DNA of 5,168 nt from Methanomicrobiales archaeon (GTDB taxonomy: Archaea > Halobacteriota > Methanomicrobia > Methanomicrobiales > Methanospirillaceae). The position numbers and the translations under genes are program-made. Under the pieces are notes generated by a model, which was not told the origin of the DNA, ran no database searches, and saw only the letters and a program-made list of their open reading frames with translations. The DNA lies in contig JAAYPD010000166.1 of NCBI GenBank assembly GCA_012520015.1, forward strand, positions 1 to 5,168, read 5' to 3'. Below are positions 1 to 5,168 of this stretch, one piece after another; position 1 is the first letter of the stretch, and every line of letters starts with the position of its first letter.

Positions 1-747
1 GCCAGCGGAAAAACGACCTCGATGAATGCGCTTACAACCTTCATCTCCCCCGAATCAAAGATTGTCAGCATCGAAGACACTCCTGAACTTATCATTCCAC
101 ACAAGAACTGGACCCGTGAAGTCTCTAAAGGTAAAGGTAAAGGCGAAGGTGAAGGCGGAGACGTAACAATGTTTGACCTTCTTCGTGCCGCACTTCGTCA
201 GCGTCCAAACATGATCATGGTCGGAGAGATTCGTGGGGTTGAAGGATCAGTTGCATTTGGTGCCATGCAGACAGGCCACCCGGTCATGAGCACATTTCAC
301 GCGGCAACAGTCGAGAAGCTGATCCAGCGCCTTACCGGTGATCCCATTCTTATCCCAAAGACCTTTATTGATAACTTAAACCTCGTGGTGATCCAGAGTG
401 CGGTCAGGCGTCCTGATGGAGCGATGGTCAGACGTCAGCTGAATGTATCTGAACTGGTTGGATATGATCCTTCAAGTGGAGGTTTTTCATTTGTTGAAGT
501 ATTTACCTGGGACCCTGTTACAGATACACATGAATTTACCGGTAAAGGTTCAAGTTTTCTTCTGGAAAACAAGATAGCCACCATGCTTGGTATTCCTGAG
601 CACAAGAAAGCACAGATTTACATGGAAGTCGATAAAAGGGCAAAAATCCTCGAGAGACTTCATAAGGCCGGATATACCGACTTCATTGAACTGTTTAACA
701 TGATCACAAAATTGAAAAAACAGGGTCTGCTTGCAATTGATATCTGA
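1..747 (+). CDS. arlI (flaI): Archaellum motor ATPase ArlI/FlaI, C-terminal part (5' end outside window)
   Basis: This is the ATPase of the archaellum, a type II/IV secretion-type hexameric ATPase that powers filament assembly and rotation at the cytoplasmic face of ArlJ. The reading frame is open from base 1 and enters inside the Walker A motif (ASGKTTS, window residues 1-7). The methionine at base 22 is therefore internal and not the start. The Asp-box region IEDTPEL (24-30), the FDLLRAALRQRP segment (about 58-69), Walker B MIMVGEIRG (71-79) and the His box GHPVMSTFHA (92-101) follow in the family order. About 248 residues are present. Family members are usually over 500 residues, so the N-terminal domain lies upstream of the window. 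An unusual Lys-Gly/Glu-Gly repeat lies at residues 43-52, between the Asp box and Walker B. The stop at 745-747 is 4 bases before the preferred arlJ start, indicating one operon. Only the start and N-terminal domain are unknown. Confidence 0.96.
   Translation, partial: ASGKTTSMNALTTFISPESKIVSIEDTPELIIPHKNWTREVSKGKGKGEGEGGDVTMFDLLRAALRQRPNMIMVGEIRGVEGSVAFGAMQTGHPVMSTFHAATVEKLIQRLTGDPILIPKTFIDNLNLVVIQSAVRRPDGAMVRRQLNVSELVGYDPSSGGFSFVEVFTWDPVTDTHEFTGKGSSFLLENKIATMLGIPEHKKAQIYMEVDKRAKILERLHKAGYTDFIELFNMITKLKKQGLLAIDI
127..156 (+). repeat. In-frame hexamer repeat (AARGGY-like, 5 copies) in arlI
   Basis: Five consecutive 6-base units of the form (A/G)AAGG(T/C) encode KG-KG-KG-EG-EG. The units are in frame, so a change in copy number would lengthen or shorten the loop by two residues without a frameshift. 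The repeat lies in the loop between the Asp-box segment and Walker B of the ATPase. This region tends to be glycine-rich and variable in relatives, so the repeat may be a tolerated surface loop. Confidence 0.8.
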
Positions 748-751
748 TTCC

Positions 752-2356
752 ATGGTATTCGATAAGTTTTTTGATAAATTACGTGCATCCAACCAGGGAA
801 AATTACCTTTTGAGGATTTGTACGGTACAATCTACGCAAAACTTTACAAATTTTTCATAGAAGACAAGTACATGGGTTCAGACCTTCTTTTCATGCTCAC
901 TTACATGGCAGCAATAATTACCGCTGATGCATCCCGTCCTGAGATCTTTTCATATACTGGTGCACGTTCAGAATATGTTTCAACAAAATATATCAGGCGT
1001 GCAGATCTTCTTGTGAAACGATGGGGATACAGCTATGTTGAAGCTCTTGCCAATGTTGCAAAGAAGATAGAGAATGAGATGCTTTTTTCGATGGTGAACC
1101 GGTATGCCAATGCCATAGAGTCTGGTGTTCCTGATTCTGATTACCTGACAAGGGAACTTGAAACCATCAGGAATATCTACAAGTCCACCTATGATCAGGG
1201 TATTGAGATGCTGAAGAAATGGGGTGATGCATACATCTCAATGCTCTTTTCCGGTGCACTTGTGGGGATCATCATCATGGTTTCCATTGCAATTTATGCA
1301 CCCGATGATATCCAGGGAACTCTTATGACATCTTATCTGATTATTGCCCTGATATCAGTAATCGGCATAATTACTATGTATAAGGCAGTTCCTGCTGATC
1401 CAAAGACGCACCGCCTTCTCCAGGGATCACCTGAGCAGAATATGATACACCGGATGGAAAAGAAGGTGGTCCCAATTCTTGGTATTATTGTTATCCTGCT
1501 TGTCCTGCTTGGGATGAATTTCGGCCTCGTTCTGATGCTTATCGGGATGCTGCTTTTCCCTCTTGGGGTAATAGCATACATAGATGACGGAAATATCACC
1601 CTTCGCGACTCTGAATTTCCCACATTTATTAAAGGTGTTGGTGCGGTTCAGGGTGGTAAAGGAACCACTATTGCCCCGGCAATACAGGATATCGATAAAA
1701 AATCCCTGCCTTATCTCGAACCATTGATAAATGCAGTATTCTCAAAGTTAAACCTTGGGCTGGATGAAGACAGAACCTGGCAGAGGTTTATCAATGACGG
1801 GGGCAGCTACCTGATTTATAAGTATCTGAATATCTATCGTGATGCGCTCAAGCTTGGTGGTAAGGCTGACACGGTGGGCCTGATTGTAAGTTCATCCATG
1901 CTTGATCAGGTTCTTCTCAGAGATCACAGGCATACTATCTCTATGGGTTTTATGACTCTTCTTGTTCCGATGCATGCCATGATGGTTGCAATTTTTCTAT
2001 TTCTATATCATATCCTGGTTGTAATGGCTGATGCCATTGCGGAAAAAATGGCTTCACTTGGTGAGGCTGGAGCTGCTTTAACTTCAGGCCAGGGCGCTTC
2101 TATTGCCGGAGCAATGGGAGGAAGTATGTTTGTCTTCTCGAATTTTGACAAAGATGCCATCGGATTATATGTAATTATCATCATCACTATGCTCACTGTC
2201 TCAAATGTTCTTGCAGGGAAGATAGTGTCAGGAGGGGATAATGCATTAATATATTTTTATACAAGTCTTATCTGTTCTGTATCCGGGCTCCTTTACATAG
2301 TAGCTCCAATCATAATCGGAATATTCTTTATGATTCCCGTCTTTGAAGGTGTATAA
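752..2356 (+). CDS. arlJ (flaJ): Archaellum membrane platform protein ArlJ/FlaJ
   Basis: ArlJ is the polytopic inner platform of the archaellum, related to type II secretion GspF and type IV pilus PilC. It couples the ArlI ATPase to the filament. The product has 534 residues, close to the family's usual length. After a soluble N-terminal helical part come membrane segments at about 161-183, 190-213, 239-257, 257-277, 401-426, 472-489 and 501-528. There are two cytoplasmic T2SF-type helical regions: about 42-160, and about 285-400, the second starting with the characteristic SEFPTFIKG. An Ala/Gly-rich stretch lies between the fifth and sixth helices (about 437-460). I prefer the ATG at 752, 4 bases after the arlI stop, which gives MVFDKFFDKL. 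No clear Shine-Dalgarno precedes it, so it may depend on coupling to arlI translation. A TTG at 731 in the same frame, with CAGGG 5 bases upstream, would overlap arlI and add 7 residues. That alternative cannot be excluded. The identity is secure from sequence plus adjacency to arlI. Confidence 0.95.
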   Translation: MVFDKFFDKLRASNQGKLPFEDLYGTIYAKLYKFFIEDKYMGSDLLFMLTYMAAIITADASRPEIFSYTGARSEYVSTKYIRRADLLVKRWGYSYVEALANVAKKIENEMLFSMVNRYANAIESGVPDSDYLTRELETIRNIYKSTYDQGIEMLKKWGDAYISMLFSGALVGIIIMVSIAIYAPDDIQGTLMTSYLIIALISVIGIITMYKAVPADPKTHRLLQGSPEQNMIHRMEKKVVPILGIIVILLVLLGMNFGLVLMLIGMLLFPLGVIAYIDDGNITLRDSEFPTFIKGVGAVQGGKGTTIAPAIQDIDKKSLPYLEPLINAVFSKLNLGLDEDRTWQRFINDGGSYLIYKYLNIYRDALKLGGKADTVGLIVSSSMLDQVLLRDHRHTISMGFMTLLVPMHAMMVAIFLFLYHILVVMADAIAEKMASLGEAGAALTSGQGASIAGAMGGSMFVFSNFDKDAIGLYVIIIITMLTVSNVLAGKIVSGGDNALIYFYTSLICSVSGLLYIVAPIIIGIFFMIPVFEGV

Positions 2357-2359
2357 TCG

Positions 2360-3457
2360 ATGGTTGAACTCTCAGACTCTACCCGGCGGCTGGTTATCTT
2401 TGTAACAATTGTTCTTGGGGGTTCAGTTCTCCTGATCTTTGATATTCCTGTCCTATACCTGATGATGGCTGTTATTGGAATTGCAATCGTCCTGCTTATC
2501 ATTACCGGCACTCTCATCCTTTCCGAATTAATCCGTGACCTGAGGTTATGGTTGAAAAGCCGTCCTAAAAAACCCAAAAAGGAAAAACTTCCCAAAGATA
2601 AAGGAAAAGAGAAGGTTAAAGGTGAAGGCCTGTTCTCATCATTGTCTGATAAAATTAAGGTTCCATCAATCTCATTTCCCTCTATCAAACTTCCTTCCTT
2701 GCCGGAGAGATCCAAGGGCGAGAAGAAAAAGGGGCGGGACGTAAAGAAAGGGAAGCCGGAGAAGGAATCCTCTCAAAAGCCAGGTAAATCCGCAGGGGCA
2801 GAAGAAGGGATTGAAGAGAGCGTAACCTCTTCAGATGATATTAAAACAGATGATGCTGTGTTTGATGCTGATCTTCTTGATGGCCTGGATCTTGATGACA
2901 GCCTTGATATTGACGCCGAACTGGACTCGGTAAACCCTGAGTTTGATAATATCAGGACACCTTATGGGGATGAAGATGTAATGCCAGATATTCCATCTGA
3001 ATCAGATGTAAAAAAGATGGACATCGCTACCGAAGATGAAGAGGAGGAGATCATCCTTGATGACGATCAGGGACCTGACGAAATTGATGCCATCTACTCT
3101 AGTACCATAGACATCGGTTCAGACTCCGGGGGTGATGTTATCTCTAATCTTGAAGGGGGAGATACGATCAGTTCATCTGATCTCTCTACCTACAGTTCAT
3201 CTGAAGATGCACCATACATGTATGGGCAGGAGGACGAAGACTCTGGTGGGGAAGAGCAATTTGAATTAAGCCAGGTAAAAGGTGGGGGCGATGATGACCT
3301 AATTGCTTCACTTAAGGCTGACATTGAAGATTTAAAGAAACGGGATGATGATGTTCTCCTGCGTGATTTGAAAGATATTCATGTGACTGCAGAGGAACTT
3401 GCAGAAGAACTTCAGGAGATTATGGATATCATCGCAAGAAGTATAAAAAGAAGATAA
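2360..3457 (+). CDS. Uncharacterised two-helix membrane protein with basic linker and acidic low-complexity region, between arlJ and cheF
   Basis: I do not recognise this 365-residue protein. Two hydrophobic helices (about 11-27 and 31-55) are separated only by a short DIP turn. With RR at 9-10 and many positive charges after the second helix, a hairpin with both ends in the cytoplasm is predicted. A Lys/Pro-rich linker (about 66-143) contains three PS(I/L) pentads at 102-114. It is followed by a long Asp/Glu/Ser-rich, probably disordered stretch (about 148-310). The last 55 residues (311-365) look helical and charged, for example LKADIEDLKKRD and HVTAEELAEELQEIMD, and end in the basic KRR. 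The ATG at 2360 lies 3 bases after the arlJ stop, with GGTG (2348-2351) 8 bases upstream, so co-expression with arlJ is very likely. Position suggests an archaellum or switch accessory protein. The coiled-coil-like tail could be an analogue of ArlC/D/E or of crenarchaeal ArlX, but this is inference without sequence proof. Coding status is well supported; function is unknown. Confidence 0.85.
   Translation: MVELSDSTRRLVIFVTIVLGGSVLLIFDIPVLYLMMAVIGIAIVLLIITGTLILSELIRDLRLWLKSRPKKPKKEKLPKDKGKEKVKGEGLFSSLSDKIKVPSISFPSIKLPSLPERSKGEKKKGRDVKKGKPEKESSQKPGKSAGAEEGIEESVTSSDDIKTDDAVFDADLLDGLDLDDSLDIDAELDSVNPEFDNIRTPYGDEDVMPDIPSESDVKKMDIATEDEEEEIILDDDQGPDEIDAIYSSTIDIGSDSGGDVISNLEGGDTISSSDLSTYSSSEDAPYMYGQEDEDSGGEEQFELSQVKGGGDDDLIASLKADIEDLKKRDDDVLLRDLKDIHVTAEELAEELQEIMDIIARSIKRR
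2663..2701 (+). repeat. PS(I/L) pentapeptide repeat in the basic linker
   Basis: The protein repeat reads PSISF-PSIKL-PSL at residues 102-114 of the 365-residue membrane protein. The three units use different synonymous codons for proline (CCA, CCC, CCT) and serine (TCA, TCT, TCC). The repeat is therefore visible in the protein but not as a fresh DNA duplication. It is a short hydrophobic patch inside an otherwise Lys-rich linker and could be a docking motif. That role is inference. Confidence 0.6.
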
Positions 3458-3472
3458 ATACAATAAAAAATC

Positions 3473-3479
3473 GGAAGGA
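3473..3479 (+). promoter_or_regulatory. Ribosome binding site of cheF
   Basis: GGAAGGA ends 4 bases before the ATG at 3484. It supports that start and shows that cheF has its own translation initiation signal despite its closeness to the upstream gene. Confidence 0.6.
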
Positions 3480-3483
3480 AAGT

Positions 3484-4305
3484 ATGGCAGAAGTTCCGGC
3501 AAAACTGGAAAAAGACGGGTCATGGGTTACGTCACGAATCGATATCGGAAATGATGGTATCATTCTCAAAGATCCGTGGAATGTTACAGTAAGCTACCGG
3601 AGTATTATTGACTTACAAAAACGCGGCCAGGTTATAATTCTGGTTGCAACAATGCCGGATAAGACTGAGCGCCAGTACAAGATAGCATCGGTTGAGAAGG
3701 TCCTTGCAATCCTGACCAAGAAGGTCATCATGGCCGCCAATGCATACAGGATCATGGCTCATTTCATGTCTCCGGCAATCAGGGGGGGGGTTCTGGTCAC
3801 TGATGCCAAGTGGGAGAAAGGTGCGATCTCAGTCCTGAAGACCGGTATCTGGTTTGTAAGCCAGGAGAAGCAGATCAGCGTGCCTCTAAAGGAAGTGGCA
3901 AGTCTTGAGCTGACAAAACGTGAACTTCAGAAGAAGAAACTTGATGTGATTAAGATAGATCACCTCGAGAGTGGAGAAGTGGTGACCAGCTTTATTCTTT
4001 GTCCGCTCTCAACCCTGCAGGTTTTGTACAACTTCCTTCGTGACGCGACCAAGGAGATGGACATGAAGGGGTCTGAGCTTGATCAGCTGGATGCCCAGGC
4101 TGCCCAGGTTGCCATGCTCATCTACAGCGGAATGGATACAAAGTCCATCGAAAATATGTTAAACCTCCCGCCAGAAGAGTTGAACGCAATTTACGAAACT
4201 CTTTTAAAATTAAAACTTGTAGATGTAGTGATGGTCAGAAAGGAAGTTCAGCTGACTCCTAAAGGTGTCAGGTATATAACCGATGCACTAAAACCACCCT
4301 CATAA
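3484..4305 (+). CDS. cheF: Archaeal taxis adaptor CheF (DUF439 family)
   Basis: CheF is an archaea-specific taxis protein. In Halobacterium it links CheY to the archaellum machinery and is needed for switching the direction of rotation. This 273-residue product looks like a full-length member. It has a beta-rich N-terminal part (about 1-70), a middle region containing AIRGGVLVTDAKWEKGAI and LKTGIWFVS (about 98-126), and a C-terminal helical domain (about 205-270). That domain has a winged-helix look: IYSGMDTKSIENML, then LPPEELNAIYETLLKLKLV and LTPKGVRYI. The ATG at 3484 is preceded by GGAAGGA (3473-3479) at good spacing. The gap to the upstream gene is 26 AT-rich bases, so read-through from the arl genes is plausible. 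Nine consecutive G at 3782-3790 code for part of Arg100-Gly-Gly-Val103 and make the gene prone to frameshift. The family assignment comes from recalled sequence character and from context between archaellum and che genes. Confidence 0.9.
   Translation: MAEVPAKLEKDGSWVTSRIDIGNDGIILKDPWNVTVSYRSIIDLQKRGQVIILVATMPDKTERQYKIASVEKVLAILTKKVIMAANAYRIMAHFMSPAIRGGVLVTDAKWEKGAISVLKTGIWFVSQEKQISVPLKEVASLELTKRELQKKKLDVIKIDHLESGEVVTSFILCPLSTLQVLYNFLRDATKEMDMKGSELDQLDAQAAQVAMLIYSGMDTKSIENMLNLPPEELNAIYETLLKLKLVDVVMVRKEVQLTPKGVRYITDALKPPS
3782..3790 (+). repeat. G9 homopolymer tract inside cheF
   Basis: Nine uninterrupted G follow the A at 3781, within codons 100-103 of cheF. With one extra G, the frame reaches TGA at 3801-3803 after only four altered codons. 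With one G lost, it reaches TGA at 3836-3838 after fifteen altered codons. The present length is the in-frame, full-length state. I noticed no other homopolymer as long in the window; the others I saw are runs of about six A or T. Confidence 0.9.
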
Positions 4306-4343
4306 GACCATTCATTCCACAACCCTTTTACCAACAAATGTCG

Positions 4344-4351
4344 TTTATTTA
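4344..4351 (+). promoter_or_regulatory. Candidate TATA box upstream of cheY
   Basis: The 70-base gap between cheF and cheY (4306-4375) is the largest in the window. It contains TTTATTTA, an archaeal TATA-like octamer, at 4344-4351. A start site about 25 bases downstream would fall close to the cheY ATG. That would leave little or no leader and would not include the Shine-Dalgarno sequence at 4358, so the match is imperfect. It may instead be AT-rich spacer in a longer transcript. No clear T-rich terminator or stem-loop follows cheF. Confidence 0.25.
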
Positions 4352-4357
4352 ATTCAT

Positions 4358-4365
4358 AGGAGGAT
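4358..4365 (+). promoter_or_regulatory. Strong Shine-Dalgarno sequence of cheY with long spacing
   Basis: AGGAGGAT is the best match in the window to the complement of the 16S rRNA 3' end. The AGGAGG core ends 12 bases before the ATG at 4376, longer than usual. No in-frame start codon lies closer, and MGRILIVDD is a typical CheY N-terminus, so the ATG at 4376 stands. Confidence 0.6.
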
Positions 4366-4375
4366 CCGTCTATCC

Positions 4376-4738
4376 ATGGGAAGAATCCTGATTGTCGATG
4401 ATACATTGTTTATGCGAACTTTGCTAAAGAACATACTCAGCTCCGGAGGGCACGAGATCGTCGGCGAAGCTGAAGATGGTGATATTGGCGTTACCAAGTA
4501 TAAAGAACTGAAACCTGACCTTGTTACGATGGATGTTGTAATGCCAAAAATGAATGGTATTGAGGCATTAAAGGCCATCAAGGCACTGGATACAAATGCA
4601 AAGGTCATCATGTGCACTGCAGTGGGTCAGGAACAGATGGTTAAACTTGCTATAAAAAGCGGTGCGAGGGGTTACATTGTAAAGCCGTTCCAGGCTCCAA
4701 AGGTTCTGGAAGAAATTGGGAATGTCCTTGGTGCTTAA
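4376..4738 (+). CDS. cheY: Chemotaxis response regulator CheY
   Basis: CheY is a single-domain receiver protein of 120 residues, the normal length. CheA phosphorylates it, and in archaea it acts on the archaellum motor through CheF. All receiver residues are present: the acidic pair Asp8-Asp9, the phosphoacceptor Asp53 in LVTMDVVMPKMNG, the switch Thr81 in IMCTAVGQ, and Lys103-Pro104 in YIVKPF. No output domain is attached, which separates it from other response regulators. Its place between cheF and cheB makes the chemotaxis assignment firm. The stop at 4736-4738 is 3 bases before the cheB start, so cheY and cheB are co-transcribed. The gap before cheY and its strong Shine-Dalgarno sequence may give it higher expression than its neighbours. 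Confidence 0.96.
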   Translation: MGRILIVDDTLFMRTLLKNILSSGGHEIVGEAEDGDIGVTKYKELKPDLVTMDVVMPKMNGIEALKAIKALDTNAKVIMCTAVGQEQMVKLAIKSGARGYIVKPFQAPKVLEEIGNVLGA

Positions 4739-4741
4739 TAC

Positions 4742-5168
4742 ATGATCAGGGTTCTCGTCATCGACGATTCACTCTTTATCAGGACTGTAGTACAGGACAT
4801 GCTTTCAGATGATCCTGGTATACAGATAGTAGGTGTCGCATCTGATGGTCTTGAAGCGCTGGAAAAGATCAGGGAGTTAAAGCCGGATCTTATCACCCTC
4901 GATATTGAGATGCCCAGGCTTGACGGGCTTTCAATGCTTGAACGTAAAAATACGATCGCGAAATTTCCAAAAACTCTTGTGCTGAGCTCCCTGACATCTG
5001 AAGGGGCTGAGATGACCAAGCGGGCAATAGCCCTTGGCGCGGATGATTTCATGCTCAAGCCAAGAGGGATTAAAAATATTCGTGAGATTGGTGGCGAGTT
5101 AAAGCAGAAGATTAAAAATATCTGTTCAATCGCCTATGTCTCTTCAAAACCTGCTTTAAAGGATGTCA
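4742..5168 (+). CDS. cheB: Protein-glutamate methylesterase CheB, N-terminal receiver part (3' end outside window)
   Basis: CheB removes methyl groups from, and can deamidate, glutamyl sites on chemotaxis receptors; phosphorylation by CheA activates it. The frame is open from the ATG at 4742 to the window edge, giving 142 residues. They form a complete receiver domain plus the beginning of the linker. Seen are Asp8-Asp9, phosphoacceptor Asp54 in ITLDIEMPRLDG, the CheB-type LSSLTSEGAE segment (about 81-90, switch Ser83), and Lys106-Pro107 in FMLKPRG. The IEMPRLDG and SSLTSEGAE motifs are typical of CheB and not of CheY. The catalytic methylesterase domain must lie beyond base 5168 and is not seen. 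GGTG at 4730-4733, inside the cheY end, precedes the ATG by 8 bases. Translational coupling with cheY is likely. An orphan receiver is possible but much less likely. Confidence 0.92.
   Translation, partial: MIRVLVIDDSLFIRTVVQDMLSDDPGIQIVGVASDGLEALEKIRELKPDLITLDIEMPRLDGLSMLERKNTIAKFPKTLVLSSLTSEGAEMTKRAIALGADDFMLKPRGIKNIREIGGELKQKIKNICSIAYVSSKPALKDV

Noticed and set aside
1333..1623. Minus-strand open frame of 96 codons inside arlJ
   Set aside because: It is fully antisense to membrane segments of arlJ, and its product is rich in Ile, Arg and Ser, as expected from the complement of such coding. No independent support.
2293..2715. Open frame of 140 codons on the minus strand
   Set aside because: It lies opposite the end of arlJ and the start of the membrane protein gene, both strongly coding. 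Its product is low in recognisable features, and no promoter or ribosome site is evident. It is a shadow of the + strand composition.
3442..3450. TATAAAAAG as a promoter for cheF
   Set aside because: It falls in the last codons of the upstream gene (Ile-Lys-Arg). A start site about 25 bases downstream would leave almost no room for the ribosome site at 3473. A chance AT-rich match is more likely.
4306..4375. Small RNA, riboswitch or terminator hairpin in the cheF-cheY gap
   Set aside because: I see no convincing inverted repeat or long T tract in these 70 bases; only the TATA-like octamer and the Shine-Dalgarno sequence stand out.
4735..5058. Minus-strand open frame of 107 codons over cheB
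   Set aside because: The + strand encodes an intact CheB receiver with all key residues; the antisense frame is a by-product.
1..5168. CRISPR array, insertion sequence, tRNA or defence genes
   Set aside because: No spaced direct repeats, transposase motifs, terminal inverted repeats or tRNA-like folds were seen; the window is almost entirely occupied by motility and chemotaxis genes.

Overview
The window reads as part of the motility and chemotaxis region of a euryarchaeon. The combination of archaellum motor genes (arlI/flaI, arlJ/flaJ), the archaea-specific taxis adaptor cheF, and a cheY-cheB pair points to a motile methanogen. The intermediate GC content and the style of the proteins fit the Methanomicrobiales, for example a Methanospirillum- or Methanoregula-like organism. 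That placement is inferred from gene content, not from a search.

All genes lie on the + strand and are tightly packed. Positions 1-747 hold the C-terminal part of the archaellum ATPase ArlI/FlaI, cut off inside its Walker A motif by the window edge. The polytopic membrane platform protein ArlJ/FlaJ follows after 4 bases (752-2356, preferred start). Three bases later comes an unrecognised 365-residue protein (2360-3457). It has an N-terminal two-helix membrane hairpin, a lysine-rich linker, a long acidic low-complexity region and a short charged helical tail. CheF (3484-4305) comes next. A 70-base gap then carries a candidate promoter and a strong Shine-Dalgarno sequence ahead of CheY (4376-4738). 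The receiver domain of CheB (4742 to the window end, truncated) follows 3 bases after cheY. No stretch longer than 70 bases lacks a gene.

Functionally, ArlI and ArlJ form the ATP-driven motor that assembles and rotates the archaellum. CheY is the phosphorylated response regulator, and CheF is the adaptor through which CheY reaches the motor in archaea. CheB resets the receptors by demethylation. The unknown protein sits exactly between the motor genes and the adaptor gene. It is the best candidate here for something undescribed: a membrane-anchored partner of the motor or of the CheF/CheY switch.

Two sequence-level signals deserve attention. One is an uninterrupted run of nine G inside cheF, where a one-base slip in either direction produces an early stop. 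The other is a five-copy hexamer repeat encoding a Lys-Gly/Glu-Gly loop in ArlI.
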